Source of the DNA: Ferrimonas marina
Lineage (GTDB): Bacteria > Pseudomonadota > Gammaproteobacteria > Enterobacterales > Shewanellaceae
Assembly: GCF_900129905.1 (NCBI RefSeq)
Contig: NZ_FQXG01000005.1
Span: 398,735-462,734 of the forward strand
DNA: 64,000 nt
Direction of reading: 5' to 3'
Shown: in pieces, positions 21,026 to 30,834 of the stretch
How the letters are laid out: each line of letters begins with the position of its first letter
Position numbering within the stretch: position 1 is the stretch's first letter
Translations under genes and position numbers: made by a program
Notes under the pieces: generated by a model
Seen by the model: only the letters and a program-made list of their open reading frames with translations
Databases searched by the model: none
What the model was told of the DNA's origin: nothing

Positions 21026-22573
21026 ATGCAGTTAAACCATGACATATTTGGTCATCCAAGCTTTGATGTCGGCTGGCTACTTCCAGAGTACTTTGAGGAC
21101 AATAAAAAAAGTAGAGACCTCATCGAGCGACACCATTGCCTGCCATTATCAATCAGAAGCAACCGATTAGTCCTCGCGATTTCAGATCCCAATGACCTTA
21201 CTGCTCTCGAAGAGTTCCAGTTTAACTCTGGACTTCATGTAGACCCAATTCTCGTTGACCAATCCGAGCTAGATCGTGTTATTGAGAAACTGCTGGGTGA
21301 CGAGATAGAGCAGTTAGACATCACTGAAGAGGATGAACAGCGCCTGGCCGGCGTAGAGACCAGCGAAAGTGAGCGTCCCACCGACGATGCAGTGGTAAAC
21401 GGTGCGGACGATGCACCCGTGGTTGTCTTTATCAATAAGCTGATGACCGAGGCTATTCGCCGCGGCGCCTCGGATCTGCACTTCGAGCCCTATGAAACCA
21501 CCTATCGGGTACGCTTCCGCATCGACGGTATCCTGCAAAGTATAAAAACCGCCCCGGTGGGTTTGGGCCCCCGCCTGGCCGCCCGCATCAAGGTAATGGC
21601 CAAGCTCAATATTGCTGAGCGCCGCTTGCCCCAGGATGGCCGCATTAAGCTACGGCTGGGCAACAAAAAATCCGTCGATTTTCGTGTATCGGTGCTGCCT
21701 ACCCTGTTTGGTGAGAAGGTGGTGATGCGGATCCTCGACTCCTCCGCCGCCAGCCTCAATATCGACGTTTTGGGCTACAACGACCGTCAAAAACAGCTCT
21801 ACCTCGATACCCTACACAAACCCCAGGGCATGATCCTGGTCACCGGCCCTACCGGCTCCGGCAAAACCGTCAGCCTCTATACCGGCCTTTCCATCCTCAA
21901 CACCGAGGAGCGAAACATCTCCACGGCGGAAGACCCGGTGGAGATCAACCTACCGGGCATTAACCAGGTGCAGATCCACCCCAAGGCGGGCCTCTCCTTT
22001 GCCGAGGCGCTGCGCTCCTTCCTACGACAAGACCCGGACATCGTGATGGTGGGGGAGATCCGTGATCTAGAGACTGCTGAGATCGCGGTCAAGGCAGCAC
22101 AAACCGGCCATATGGTGCTCAGTACCCTGCACACCAACTCCTCACCGGAAACCCTGACTCGACTACTCAACATGGGTGTACCCGCCTACAACATCGCCAG
22201 CTCAGTCAGCCTCATCATCGCTCAACGCCTGGCCCGTAAGCTCTGTCCCCAATGCAAGGAGTTGGAGCAGGTACCCCGACACGCATTGGAGGAGGAGGGC
22301 TTTACTTCCGAAATGCTGGCTGAGCCCTTCCCTATCTACAGACCTAAGGGCTGCGACAACTGCAACGGCGGCTACAAGGGACGAGTAGGAATCTACGAGC
22401 TACTCCAAATGACGCCAGAGATGGCAACTCAAATTATGGCCGGGGGCAGCGCCCTCGACCTGGCCGCCCAGGCCAAGGCGGATGGCATGCAAACCCTGCG
22501 CGAATCCGGCCTCGAGAAGGTGATGCTAGGGGTCACCTCCCTGGCGGAGGTTAACCGGGTTACCAAACACTAG
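21026..22573 (+). CDS. pilB: Type IV pilus extension ATPase
   Basis: Hexameric cytoplasmic ATPase that powers pilus polymerisation. Walker A is GPTGSGKT at 274-281, the Asp box and Walker B lie around [14 protein letters not shown], and the zinc-binding cysteines are CPQC and CDNC in the C-terminal third. The 515 residues are about 50 fewer than in Pseudomonas PilB because the N-terminal MshEN/T2SSE-N region is short. Roughly the first 110 codons are AT-richer and differ in codon use from the rest, changing near 21350, which suggests recombination together with pilA. The TAG stop is followed directly by GTACTTG, a degenerate heptamer-like sequence. Confidence 0.96.
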   Translation: MQLNHDIFGHPSFDVGWLLPEYFEDNKKSRDLIERHHCLPLSIRSNRLVLAISDPNDLTALEEFQFNSGLHVDPILVDQSELDRVIEKLLGDEIEQLDITEEDEQRLAGVETSESERPTDDAVVNGADDAPVVVFINKLMTEAIRRGASDLHFEPYETTYRVRFRIDGILQSIKTAPVGLGPRLAARIKVMAKLNIAERRLPQDGRIKLRLGNKKSVDFRVSVLPTLFGEKVVMRILDSSAASLNIDVLGYNDRQKQLYLDTLHKPQGMILVTGPTGSGKTVSLYTGLSILNTEERNISTAEDPVEINLPGINQVQIHPKAGLSFAEALRSFLRQDPDIVMVGEIRDLETAEIAVKAAQTGHMVLSTLHTNSSPETLTRLLNMGVPAYNIASSVSLIIAQRLARKLCPQCKELEQVPRHALEEEGFTSEMLAEPFPIYRPKGCDNCNGGYKGRVGIYELLQMTPEMATQIMAGGSALDLAAQAKADGMQTLRESGLEKVMLGVTSLAEVNRVTKH

Positions 22574-22650
22574 GTACTTGATACCAAGAGCCTGGTGCTC
22601 GCCGCTCGCTGCTAGAAAACGGGCGAGCGCAGGCTCGAACGAAAACGCAA
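22571..22650 (+). repeat. Degenerate CTAG-type repeat segment between pilB and pilC
   Basis: Starting at the pilB stop codon itself the sequence reads CTAGGTACTTG, then CTGGTGCTCG and GCTGCTAGAAAAC, with CGCTCGC pairing to GCGAGCG across GCTAG. These resemble diverged GGTGCTA units and the CTAG mini-hairpins seen after secA and dolP. The rest of the 100-bp gap is the pilC leader. Confidence 0.5.
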
Positions 22651-22674
22651 CAATCATGAACCAAGGATGGAGCC

Positions 22675-23919
22675 ATGGCCACTGCCACCAAATCGCGGCC
22701 AAAAAAGGCCAAGGACAGCGTTACTGAGTTTACCTGGTCCGGTAAAAACAAGCAGGGTAAACCGATCAAGGGTGAGCTTCGCGGCAGCTCCGCCCTTGAG
22801 GTGAAGGCTCAGTTGCGCAAGCAGGGAGTACAACCCCTCAGGGTCGCCAAGAAACCCAAGCCTCTGTTTCAGCGCCAGGCCAAGATCACCCCCGCCGATA
22901 TCGCGGTGATCACACGACAGCTAGCCACCATGCTTTCGGCAGGGGTGCCCGTGGTCACCGCCATGGAGATGGTAGCGAGAGGCCACGAAAAGCCGACTAT
23001 GCGGATCCTACTGCAAACCATCCTGGCGGAGATCCAATCTGGCACTCCTGTATCCCAAGCCCTGCGACCCCATCGCCGATACTTTGACGACCTTTACTGC
23101 GATCTGATCGCCGCTGGTGAACAATCTGGCACCCTGGACAAGGTGTACGACCGGGTGGCCACCTATAAAGAAAAGGCCGAGGCGCTCAAGTCGAAGATTA
23201 AGAAAGCGATGTTCTATCCTGCCGCGGTAGTCACCGTGGCCATCGGCGTTACCTTGATCCTGCTGCTGTTCGTTGTGCCCCAATTCGAATCAATCTTCAG
23301 TGATTTTGGCGCCGAGCTGCCCTTCTTTACTCAACTGGTCATTGGTCTCTCCCGTTTTCTCCAGTCCAGTTGGTATTACTTTTTTGGCATCATCGTCGTT
23401 TTGATCTGGGCTTTCGTGCGCACCCATCGCAACTCCGCCAAGTTCCGTAACCGGGTTGATGCAGGCGTGCTGAAGCTCCCCGCCATTGGCCCCATCCTGC
23501 ACAAAGCTGCTATCGCCAAGTTCTCCCGTACCTTGGCCACCACCTTCGCCGCCGGTGTGCCCTTGGTGGAAGGGCTGTATGCCTCCGCTGGCGCCTCCGG
23601 CAACGCCGTCTACCGCGATGCCGTGTTTAAGGTGAAAGAGGAGGTGATCGCCGGTTTGCAGATGAACGTGGCGATGCGCACCGTGCCGGTATTCCCCGAC
23701 ATGGTGATCCAGATGGTAATGATCGGCGAGGAATCCGGCTCGCTGGATGACATGCTCAACAAGGTTGCCAACATCTACGAGATGGAGGTGGACGATGCAG
23801 TAGATGGCCTATCCACCCTGATCGAGCCGATGCTGATGGTGGTACTTGGAGTGCTAGTTGGTGGGCTAGTCATTGCTATGTACCTGCCCATCTTCCAATT
23901 GGGTAACGTTGTCGGATAG
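22675..23919 (+). CDS. pilC: Type IV pilus inner-membrane platform protein
   Basis: Polytopic platform protein on which PilB drives pilin assembly. The 414-residue product has two T2SSF domains (about 75-195 and 275-400), each beginning with the ITRQLATMLSAGVPV / FSRTLATTFAAGVPL pattern and the conserved GEQSGTLD and GEESGSLD. Membrane helices lie near 181-203 (PAAVVTVAIGVTLILLLFVV), 225-250 and 375-400. The N-terminus is Lys-rich and cytoplasmic. It sits 100 bp after pilB and 34 bp before pilD. Confidence 0.96.
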   Translation: MATATKSRPKKAKDSVTEFTWSGKNKQGKPIKGELRGSSALEVKAQLRKQGVQPLRVAKKPKPLFQRQAKITPADIAVITRQLATMLSAGVPVVTAMEMVARGHEKPTMRILLQTILAEIQSGTPVSQALRPHRRYFDDLYCDLIAAGEQSGTLDKVYDRVATYKEKAEALKSKIKKAMFYPAAVVTVAIGVTLILLLFVVPQFESIFSDFGAELPFFTQLVIGLSRFLQSSWYYFFGIIVVLIWAFVRTHRNSAKFRNRVDAGVLKLPAIGPILHKAAIAKFSRTLATTFAAGVPLVEGLYASAGASGNAVYRDAVFKVKEEVIAGLQMNVAMRTVPVFPDMVIQMVMIGEESGSLDDMLNKVANIYEMEVDDAVDGLSTLIEPMLMVVLGVLVGGLVIAMYLPIFQLGNVVG

Positions 23920-23953
23920 GATCGTCGGGAAGATCTTTCTATAGGCGACTGTT

Positions 23954-24877
23954 ATGGCCTGGTGGCTTGAATCCTTTACCCTCTATCCGGCGCTGTTTTT
24001 TAGCTGCGTGTTCTTGGTCAGCCTGCTGCTGGGCAGCTTTCTCAATGTGGTGATCCACCGCCTGCCCATCATGATGGAGCGGGAGTGGAAGCTGGAGTGC
24101 GCGGAAGCCCTGGAGCTGAGCGGTGACCAGGCCACCCTGAAAACCGGCACGCTAAATAACGGCAACTTCAATGATGGCTATCCAGCGCAGTACAACCTGG
24201 TGGTACCCGGCAGTGCCTGCCCCCACTGTGGCACCGCCATCCCCGCCTGGCGCAATATTCCCCTGATAAGCTACCTGGCCCAGAAGGGCCGCTGCCACCA
24301 GTGCGCCGAGCCTATCTCTGTGCGCTACCCCCTGGTTGAACTCGCCACCGCACTGCTCTGTACCCTGGTGGCCTGGCAACTGGGGCCGACACCGCAGTTC
24401 CTGGCCGCCTGGCTACTGACCCTGTCCCTGGTGGCCCTGTCCGCTATCGACTTGGACAAGATGCTGTTGCCGGATCAGATCACCCTGCCCCTCCTTTGGC
24501 TGGGCTTGCTACTGAATATCGACGGTCTGTTCGCCAGCCTCAGCGACGCCGTGTTGGGTGCCGCTGTCGGCTACCTGTCGCTGTGGAGCGTGTTCCAGGG
24601 CTTTAAGCTGCTCACCGGCAAGGAGGGGATGGGCTACGGTGACTTCAAGCTGTTGGCCCTGTTCGGTGCCTGGTTTGGCTGGCAGGCGATCCTACCCATC
24701 ATCTTGTTGGCTTCCGTTGGCGGTGCCGTGGTGGGGATTACACTGATGGCCACCGGCAAGCTGGCCCAGGGCAAACCCATGCCCTTCGGCCCCTGGATCG
24801 CCCTGGGAGGCTTCATCTACCTGTTGTGGGGCCCACAGCTGGTGAGCTGGTACCTGAGTGCTGCCCTAGGCGCTTAA
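23954..24877 (+). CDS. pilD: Prepilin leader peptidase / N-methyltransferase
   Basis: Aspartic membrane protease that cleaves type IV prepilin leaders and methylates the new N-terminus; it probably also serves type II secretion pseudopilins. The 307-residue protein has the cytoplasmic zinc-binding domain CPHCGTAIPAW...CHQCAEPIS and two catalytic Asp, in SAIDLDKMLLPD and in GMGYGDFKLLA. About seven to eight membrane helices are predicted. It follows pilC closely and precedes coaE by 36 bp. Confidence 0.96.
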   Translation: MAWWLESFTLYPALFFSCVFLVSLLLGSFLNVVIHRLPIMMEREWKLECAEALELSGDQATLKTGTLNNGNFNDGYPAQYNLVVPGSACPHCGTAIPAWRNIPLISYLAQKGRCHQCAEPISVRYPLVELATALLCTLVAWQLGPTPQFLAAWLLTLSLVALSAIDLDKMLLPDQITLPLLWLGLLLNIDGLFASLSDAVLGAAVGYLSLWSVFQGFKLLTGKEGMGYGDFKLLALFGAWFGWQAILPIILLASVGGAVVGITLMATGKLAQGKPMPFGPWIALGGFIYLLWGPQLVSWYLSAALGA

Positions 24878-24913
24878 GCGCCTCAGCCAATCAACAACCT
24901 GGGGAGCCAGACC

Positions 24914-25534
24914 ATGAGCAACTTTATCGTGGGTCTGACCGGCGGCATCGGCTCCGGCAAGACTCAAGTGAGCGATCGCTTCGCCCAGCTGGGGATCACC
25001 GTGGTGGATACCGATATCCTCGCCCGCGAGGTGGTGGAACCCGGCCAGCCGGCCTTTGAGGCGATCGTTGAACGTTACGGTGATGCGATACTGCAGGCGG
25101 ATGGCAAGCTGGACCGCACCGCACTGCGACAACGGGTGTTTGCCGATGAAGGCGAGCGCCAGTGGCTGAACCAGCAGACCCACCCGCGGATCCGACAGCG
25201 GATGTTGGCCCAGTGCCAGGCAGCCCCCTCGTCCTACGTAGTGTTGGTGGTACCGCTGCTGGTGGAGGGTGGCCTGGATAAGTTGGTGCACCGTGTTCTG
25301 GTGGTGGATGTGCCGGAGTCGGTGCAGATAGCCCGTACCAGCGCCCGCGATGGCAATGACCCAGAACTGGTCGAGAGCATCCTCAAACGCCAGGCCAGCC
25401 GTGAACAGCGGCTCAGCGCGGCGGACGACATCATCGACAACAGCGGTGACCTGGCCCAACTCGATGGCGAGGTTCAACGCTTACATCAATCCTATCTTTC
25501 TATGGCGGAGAAACAGCATGTCGCTGACCTTTGA
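24914..25534 (+). CDS. coaE: Dephospho-CoA kinase
   Basis: Catalyses the last step of coenzyme A synthesis, phosphorylating the ribose 3'-hydroxyl of dephospho-CoA with ATP. The 206-residue P-loop kinase has GLTGGIGSGKT at the N-terminus, the substrate-binding VVDTDILAREV and the lid region RQASREQRLSAADDII. GGGGAG lies about 9 bp before the ATG. Its end overlaps the start of zapD by 17 bp. Confidence 0.97.
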   Translation: MSNFIVGLTGGIGSGKTQVSDRFAQLGITVVDTDILAREVVEPGQPAFEAIVERYGDAILQADGKLDRTALRQRVFADEGERQWLNQQTHPRIRQRMLAQCQAAPSSYVVLVVPLLVEGGLDKLVHRVLVVDVPESVQIARTSARDGNDPELVESILKRQASREQRLSAADDIIDNSGDLAQLDGEVQRLHQSYLSMAEKQHVADL

Positions 25535-26267
25535 GCAGCCGCTCAATGAGAAGATCCGCAACTACCTGCGGATCGAGACCGTCGCCGGCGAAGTGAAAGC
25601 CCACGCGACCCTGTCCCATCCCGGTGCGGAGATGGCCTATTTCCGCACCCTGTTTGAACTGGCCGAGCTGCTGGAGCGCGCCGATCTGCGCTCAGACCTG
25701 CTCAAAGACCTGGAGCGCCAGCTCACCCAGATAGAGCTGTGGCGCCCGCTACCCTCGGTGGACCACGCCCAACTGGACCTGTTCGAGCAACAACTGCAGA
25801 ACCTGCAGCGTCGGCTGCAGGCCCAGACCAGGCCCACCCAAGTGCTCAAGAATGACCGCTTCCTCAGTGCCCTACGCCAACGTATGACCATTCCAGGCGG
25901 CTATGGCAATTTTGACCTGCCGCAGCTGCACTTCTGGCTGGCCCAGGACAGCGACACCAAAGCCAAGCAGAGCCAGGCATGGCTGGCAACCCTGGCGCCG
26001 GTGCTGGACAGCGTGGCACTGTCACTCAAGCTGTTGCGTCAAACCGGCCGCTGGCAGGAGCAACTGGCGATCCGCGGCAGTTACCAGGCCAGCTCCGAGC
26101 AGGGGCTCGATTTGCTGCAGGTTCGGGTTAAGCAGGAGTACGGGGTATACCCTACCATCAGCGCCCACCGGCACCGTTTTACCATCCACCTGATCAACCA
26201 CGAGACCGGCAAGGCAGATTCACGTAATCTGCCGATACAGCTGTGCCTGTCTTTGGAGAGCAAATGA
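25518..26267 (+). CDS. zapD: Cell division protein ZapD, FtsZ-bundling factor
   Basis: Cytosolic dimer that binds the FtsZ C-terminal peptide and bundles protofilaments. The 249-residue protein starts [20 protein letters not shown], the characteristic ZapD N-terminus, and continues with a helical domain and a beta domain ending [12 protein letters not shown]. The open frame continues upstream but that part is a shadow of coaE; GGCGGAG precedes the chosen ATG. It overlaps coaE upstream and yacG downstream (ATGA), so the three are co-translated. Confidence 0.95.
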   Translation: MSLTFEQPLNEKIRNYLRIETVAGEVKAHATLSHPGAEMAYFRTLFELAELLERADLRSDLLKDLERQLTQIELWRPLPSVDHAQLDLFEQQLQNLQRRLQAQTRPTQVLKNDRFLSALRQRMTIPGGYGNFDLPQLHFWLAQDSDTKAKQSQAWLATLAPVLDSVALSLKLLRQTGRWQEQLAIRGSYQASSEQGLDLLQVRVKQEYGVYPTISAHRHRFTIHLINHETGKADSRNLPIQLCLSLESK

Positions 26268-26488
26268 CTTTGAAAGTGAAGTGTCCCACCTGTGAAGCCG
26301 AAGTACCCTGGGACAAGGACCACCCCTTCCGCCCCTTCTGCAGCGAGCGCTGCAAGCTGATTGACCTGGGCGACTGGGCCGAGGAACGCAACACCATCCA
26401 CGGCAAGGTGGAGCTGCCGGATGAGTTTGATATCAGTGAGCCGGACTTCTTCCTCCAGGATGAGGATGAGGACGAGCCCAAGCACTGA
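26264..26488 (+). CDS. yacG: DNA gyrase inhibitor YacG, zinc-binding
   Basis: Small zinc protein that binds GyrB and inhibits gyrase in E. coli. The 74-residue product has the four zinc ligands CPTC and CSERC, the conserved [16 protein letters not shown] block and an acidic tail. The ATG overlaps the zapD stop (ATGA); an upstream start at 26243 would add seven residues inside zapD. A bidirectional terminator follows. Confidence 0.95.
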   Translation: MTLKVKCPTCEAEVPWDKDHPFRPFCSERCKLIDLGDWAEERNTIHGKVELPDEFDISEPDFFLQDEDEDEPKH

Positions 26489-26505
26489 ACGCACGGAAAA
26501 CACAA

Positions 26506-26539
26506 ACAAAAACGCCACCCCAAAGGGTGGCGTTTTTTT
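26506..26539. terminator. Bidirectional terminator between yacG and mutT
   Basis: AACGCCACCC-CAAA-GGGTGGCGTT with seven T on the plus strand and, on the minus strand, TTTTTGTTTG. It serves the convergent genes yacG and mutT. Confidence 0.9.
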
Positions 26540-26540
26540 G

Positions 26541-26936
26541 TCAGGCCAATCTCTGTAACAGCGCCTGGATAAGCACTTGATTAGCTGCTGGCATCGCTAG
26601 CTTTGGCAGGTCAGTCACCGGCACCCACTGCAGCGGGTTGCCCTCCTTGGGCTGGGCTTCGCCATCAAACTCGGTGACCAGGTAGGTGGCCAGCTGCACG
26701 GTGCGATCGCCGTAATCGTGGGTGACCGAATGCAGTGGCTCACAGCCCAGCACCGTTAGCCCTACCTCTTCTTCCAGCTCCCGAGCCAGGGCTTGCTCAA
26801 AGCCCTCACCGGCATCCACCTTGCCGCCGGGGAACTCCCACAGGCCGCCCTGGTGCTGCTCTGCTTTGCGCTTGGCCACCAGCACCCGTTGCTGGCTGTC
26901 CAGTACCACTCCGATCGCCACCTGGATAATGGTCAT
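26541..26936 (-). CDS. mutT: 8-oxo-dGTP diphosphatase MutT
   Basis: Nudix hydrolase that removes 8-oxo-dGTP from the nucleotide pool and so prevents A:T to C:G transversions. The 131-residue product (129 in E. coli) has a complete Nudix box, beginning GGKVDAGEGFE and ending RELEEEVGL, preceded by the typical GLWEFP. The ATG at 26936 starts MTIIQVAIGVV; the longer open frame adds 12 residues without homology. It lies downstream of the secA terminator, so it needs its own promoter or read-through. Confidence 0.95.
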   Translation of the reverse strand: MTIIQVAIGVVLDSQQRVLVAKRKAEQHQGGLWEFPGGKVDAGEGFEQALARELEEEVGLTVLGCEPLHSVTHDYGDRTVQLATYLVTEFDGEAQPKEGNPLQWVPVTDLPKLAMPAANQVLIQALLQRLA

Positions 26937-26951
26937 TTCCTCACTCCCTAT

Positions 26952-26988
26952 CGAAACAAAACGGGCAACCACTCTGGGTTGCCCGTTT
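26952..26988 (-). terminator. Rho-independent terminator of secA
   Basis: AAACGGGCAACC (26959-26970) pairs with GGTTGCCCGTTT (26977-26988), followed on the minus strand by TGTTTCG. It lies about 110 nt past the secA stop, after the CTAG-rich segment, and only 16 bp before the mutT start. Confidence 0.8.
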
Positions 26989-27000
26989 GAAGCAGGTTTT

Positions 27001-27097
27001 TAGGTTCTAGGACGCTTCGCTACTAGGTTGCTAGGCGCGGGGGCGCTTCGCTTCTAGGCTACTGCTCTTAGAGCCTGCTCTTCCTAGCACCTAGTCT
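27001..27097 (-). repeat. Degenerate heptamer/CTAG repeat segment after secA
   Basis: Read on the secA strand, the sequence after the TAA is AGACTAGGTGCTAGGAAG, one exact GGTGCTA with flanking partial units, 5 nt from the stop. It continues with CTAG-bounded pieces containing AAGCGAAGCGCC and TAGCGAAGCGTCC. The 97 bp carry six CTAG tetramers. They lie between the stop codon and the terminator, so they are part of the 3' UTR. Confidence 0.7.
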
Positions 27098-29821
27098 TTA
27101 GGACAGCTTGCCGCAGCACTGCTTGTACTTCTTGCCAGAACCGCAGGGGCAAGGGTCGTTACGACCGACCTTGGGGCCCTGACGCTGAGCAACGGCCTGC
27201 TGAGGCGCCTGCTCGGCACCCATCTGCTGAGCCTGCTGGTGCTGGAAGGCACGCTGACGAGCCAGCTGCTCCTCCTGCTCACGGCGCTTCTGCTCCATGG
27301 CATCCACGTCTTCCTGAGCTTGCACCCGTACCTTGGACAGCAGCGAGATAACGTCGGTCTTCAGGCTCTCCAGCATCCCCTGGAACAGCTCGAAGGACTC
27401 ACGCTTGTACTCCTGCTTGGGGTTCTTCTGGGCATAGCCACGCAGATGGATACCCTGACGCAGGTGGTCCATCGCCGCCAGATGCTCCTTCCACAGGTTA
27501 TCGAGGGTCTGCAGCATCACGACTTTCTCAAACTGACGCAGCACCTTCTCACCCACCTGCTCCTCTTTCTGAGCGTAGGCTTCGTCCCATGCGGCAACAA
27601 TGCGCTCACGCAGGGTCTCTTCGTGCAGGTCGTCCTCTTTGTCCAGCCACTCACCGATGGGCAGGGCCAGCTCGAAGTCCAGCGCCAGGCGCTCTTCCAG
27701 CGCCGGTACGTCCCACATCTCCTCCAGGGATTGCGGCGGGATGTACTGGGAGATCACCTCGTTGAGTACATCGGCGCGAACCGCTTCGATGGTCTCCTTG
27801 ATGTCCTCGTCGTCCATCAGCTCGTTACGCTGGGCATACACCACCTGGCGCTGATCGTTGGCGACGTCATCGTATTCCAGCAGCTGCTTACGGATGTCGA
27901 AGTTGCGGGCTTCTACCTTGCGCTGCGCGTTCTCGATGGCGCGGTTAACCCAAGGGTGCTCAATCGCTTCGCCACGCTCCATACCCAGCTTCTTCATCAT
28001 CCCGGAGACACGATCAGACGCGAAGATCCGCATCAGGCTGTCTTCCATGGAGAGGTAGAAGCGGGAGGAACCGGCATCACCCTGACGACCGGAACGGCCA
28101 CGCAGCTGGTTATCGATACGACGGGACTCGTGACGCTCGGAAGAGATGATGTGCAGACCACCGGCCTCCAGCACCGCGTCGTGACGCACCTGCCAGTCGG
28201 CCTTGATCTTCTCGACCTTGTCTTCGCTGGGGTTGTCACCCAAAGCGTCGATCTCCGCCTGCCAGCTGCCACCCAACACGATATCGGTACCCCGACCGGC
28301 CATGTTGGTAGCGATGGTTACCGCGCCGCTGCGACCGGCCTGGGCAACGATCTCCGCTTCCTGCTCGTGGAACTTGGCGTTCAACACGTTGTGCTTGATC
28401 TTCTCTTTGCGCAGCAGGTTGGAGAGGTACTCGGAGGACTCGATGGAGATGGTGCCCACCAGCACCGGCTGGCCCCGCTCCATGCAGTCACGGATGTCGG
28501 CGATGATCGCCTCAAACTTCTCTTCCGCGGTGAGGTACACCAGGTCAGCCATGTCCTTACGGATCATCGGCTTGTTGGTGGGCAGCACCACGGTATCCAG
28601 ATCATAGATGCTCTGGAATTCGAACGCTTCAGTGTCCGCGGTACCGGTCATCCCCGCCAGCTTGTCGTACATGCGGAAGTAGTTCTGGAAGGTGATGGAC
28701 GCCAGGGTCTGGTTTTCGTTCTGGATCTTGAGGCCCTCTTTGGCCTCCACCGCCTGGTGCAGACCCTCGGACCAGCGACGACCGGGCATGGTACGGCCGG
28801 TGTGCTCGTCTACGATCACCACCTGACCCTGGTCATCGACGATGTAGTCGACGTCGCGCTCAAACAGCATATGGGCACGCAGGGCCGCGTTGACATGGTG
28901 CAGCAGCGAGATGTTGGCGGCGCTGTAGAGGGAATCGCCCTCCTGCAGCAGACCCATCTCCAGCAGCAGGGTCTCAACCTTCTCCTGACCGCGCTCGGTC
29001 ATGTGGACCTGCTTGGCCTTCTCGTCGACGGAGAAGTCGCCTTCGCCCACCTCTTCCTCGGTGTCTTCTTTCTCCTGGCGAACCAGTTTGGGGATCAGGG
29101 TGTTGACGCGAATGTACAGCTCGGAGCTGTCCTCGGCGGCACCGGAGATGATCAGCGGGGTACGGGCTTCATCGATCAGGATGGAGTCCACCTCATCCAC
29201 CAGGGCGTAATGCAGCTCACGCTGGACCCGCTCGGCAGCGGAGAACGCCATGTTGTCACGCAGGAAATCGAAGCCGAACTCGTTGTTGGTACCGTAGGTG
29301 ACGTCAGAGCCGTAGGCTTCCTTCTTGGCCTCATGGGGCAGGCCGGACAGGTTGATGCCCACGGTCATGCCGAGGAACTCAAACAGCGGACGGTTCCACT
29401 CGGCGTCACGGCGAGCCAGGTAGTCGTTCACGGTAATGACGTGAACGCCTTTGCCGGTCAGTGCGTTGAGGTAGGCAGGCAGGGTCGCGGTCAGGGTCTT
29501 ACCCTCACCGGTGCGCATCTCAGCGACGCGACCAGACTGCAGCACCATGCCGCCCATCAGCTGGACGTCGAAGTGGCGCATGGCGAACACCCGCTTGGAG
29601 GCTTCCCGTACGGTGGCAAAGGCCTCCGGCAAGATGTCGTCCAGGGTAGCCCCCTCGGCGATTCGTTGCTTAAACTCCTCAGTTTTCTGCTTCAGCTGCT
29701 CGTCGCTGTAGGCTTCAAAATCCGCCTCCATGGCGTTGATCTTGGTCACCACCTTGCGCAGCTGCTTAAGGGTTCGCTCGTTCTTACTACCAAATACCTT
29801 GGTCAGGAGTTTCGCTAACAT
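27098..29821 (-). CDS. secA: Preprotein translocase ATPase
   Basis: Motor of the Sec pathway; couples ATP hydrolysis to movement of unfolded preproteins through SecYEG. The 907-residue protein has Walker A in MRTGEGKT (about 102-109), the preprotein cross-linking domain, the DEAD-like [13 protein letters not shown], the second nucleotide-binding fold with [12 protein letters not shown], and the C-terminal zinc/SecB-binding [14 protein letters not shown]. Ahead of the zinc domain is a Gln-rich linker (about 840-885). No SecM-like arrest gene is visible upstream; instead there is an M23 peptidase gene and an 8-bp hairpin in the leader. Confidence 0.98.
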   Translation of the reverse strand: MLAKLLTKVFGSKNERTLKQLRKVVTKINAMEADFEAYSDEQLKQKTEEFKQRIAEGATLDDILPEAFATVREASKRVFAMRHFDVQLMGGMVLQSGRVAEMRTGEGKTLTATLPAYLNALTGKGVHVITVNDYLARRDAEWNRPLFEFLGMTVGINLSGLPHEAKKEAYGSDVTYGTNNEFGFDFLRDNMAFSAAERVQRELHYALVDEVDSILIDEARTPLIISGAAEDSSELYIRVNTLIPKLVRQEKEDTEEEVGEGDFSVDEKAKQVHMTERGQEKVETLLLEMGLLQEGDSLYSAANISLLHHVNAALRAHMLFERDVDYIVDDQGQVVIVDEHTGRTMPGRRWSEGLHQAVEAKEGLKIQNENQTLASITFQNYFRMYDKLAGMTGTADTEAFEFQSIYDLDTVVLPTNKPMIRKDMADLVYLTAEEKFEAIIADIRDCMERGQPVLVGTISIESSEYLSNLLRKEKIKHNVLNAKFHEQEAEIVAQAGRSGAVTIATNMAGRGTDIVLGGSWQAEIDALGDNPSEDKVEKIKADWQVRHDAVLEAGGLHIISSERHESRRIDNQLRGRSGRQGDAGSSRFYLSMEDSLMRIFASDRVSGMMKKLGMERGEAIEHPWVNRAIENAQRKVEARNFDIRKQLLEYDDVANDQRQVVYAQRNELMDDEDIKETIEAVRADVLNEVISQYIPPQSLEEMWDVPALEERLALDFELALPIGEWLDKEDDLHEETLRERIVAAWDEAYAQKEEQVGEKVLRQFEKVVMLQTLDNLWKEHLAAMDHLRQGIHLRGYAQKNPKQEYKRESFELFQGMLESLKTDVISLLSKVRVQAQEDVDAMEQKRREQEEQLARQRAFQHQQAQQMGAEQAPQQAVAQRQGPKVGRNDPCPCGSGKKYKQCCGKLS

Positions 29822-29850
29822 TGCTTTACATCGCTACTTAACACGGCAGA

Positions 29851-29871
29851 CGCCGACAAAAGGTGTCGGCG
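29851..29871 (-). other. Hairpin in the secA leader
   Basis: CGCCGACA and TGTCGGCG flank a five-base loop, 30 nt upstream of the secA start and 30 nt after the M23 stop. There is no T-run after it on the minus strand, so it is probably a leader or processing structure. Confidence 0.5.
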
Positions 29872-29900
29872 CCTGTGAGGATTAATCCGTTAGATCCCTG

Positions 29901-30806
29901 CTAACTTCTCGGTTTGCGGTACACGTACCGCGCAGGATCCACCTGTACGTTATTTTCCAACACTTCGTAGTGAACGTGTGGCCCGGTGGAGCGTCCGGTA
30001 CTGCCGATGGTGGCAATCACCTCTCCTTTCTCCACCACCTGGCCCAACTCCACCAGATTGTCTTTGTTGTGACCGTAACGGGTTTTCAGGCCATTACCAT
30101 GGTCAACCTCAACCAGATTGCCATAGCCGAACATGGTACCAGAATAGGACACCACTCCGGCACCGGTGGCGATCACTTCTCCCCCCTCGGGACCCGCAAA
30201 ATCCAGACCGCGGTGCATCCGGCGACGCCCGTTGAAGGGGTCATTACGATAGCCGAACGAGGAAGACTGCCAACCGTTGGTGAGTGGACGCCCACTCAGG
30301 TAGGTCTCACTCTCGATATGGTGATGGCGTTCCAGACTTTCAAGTAGGGGCAGCTGATTATCTACCCGGTCCAGTCGGATCATCAACTCGTCCATCTCCG
30401 CCAGCAGCAGATCCAGCTCGATGTCGCTCTGATCCGGCACATCGACGCCGCCCAGGCCCACCTCGCTGTTGAAGTCGAACTGCTCACTCAGGTCGGAGCG
30501 CTCCGCCAGGGCGATCCCTACTGCCTCGACCCGGTTCATCCGGGCCTGAATGCGACCCAGACGGGCGGCCAGCACAGACAGCTGGGCTTCAGTCTGATCA
30601 CGCAGTTGCAACAGCTTATCCTGCTGGCTGTCCGAACGCTGGTGGGTCATCGCCAACTCGGTGGCCACCGTCAGCACCCGTTGCTCTGACCAATGCCAGA
30701 TCCCCACCAGGCAGGCGATCAGCGCCACTGGCAGTAAAAACCAACGTTTGCCCGGCTCGATGCGGCGCACGCCGCGCTTAGAGCGGATAAAGACTGTTAC
30801 ACTCAT
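29901..30806 (-). CDS. M23-family peptidase, membrane-anchored, murein hydrolase-like
   Basis: The 301-residue protein has a short basic N-terminus, a membrane helix at about 22-38 (WFLLPVALIACLVGIWHW), a helical, probably coiled-coil region (about 45-110) and a C-terminal LytM domain. The zinc-site residues are present: HRGLDFAG (His, Asp) and GPHVHYEV, plus RYGHNKD. It is therefore likely an active DD-endopeptidase or amidase-like enzyme acting on peptidoglycan in the periplasm. It sits immediately upstream of secA in the position of secM in E. coli, and diverges from dciA with only 28 bp between starts. Confidence 0.88.
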   Translation of the reverse strand: MSVTVFIRSKRGVRRIEPGKRWFLLPVALIACLVGIWHWSEQRVLTVATELAMTHQRSDSQQDKLLQLRDQTEAQLSVLAARLGRIQARMNRVEAVGIALAERSDLSEQFDFNSEVGLGGVDVPDQSDIELDLLLAEMDELMIRLDRVDNQLPLLESLERHHHIESETYLSGRPLTNGWQSSSFGYRNDPFNGRRRMHRGLDFAGPEGGEVIATGAGVVSYSGTMFGYGNLVEVDHGNGLKTRYGHNKDNLVELGQVVEKGEVIATIGSTGRSTGPHVHYEVLENNVQVDPARYVYRKPRS

Positions 30807-30834
30807 GGTGTCTAAACTAATTTCCGTTGTTTAA

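Noticed and set aside
27239-29818. 859-codon open frame antisense to secA, and similar long frames antisense to aceE, acnB and the sensor gene
   Set aside because: They mirror strongly conserved genes and arise from high-GC third-position bias; no ribosome sites or domains.
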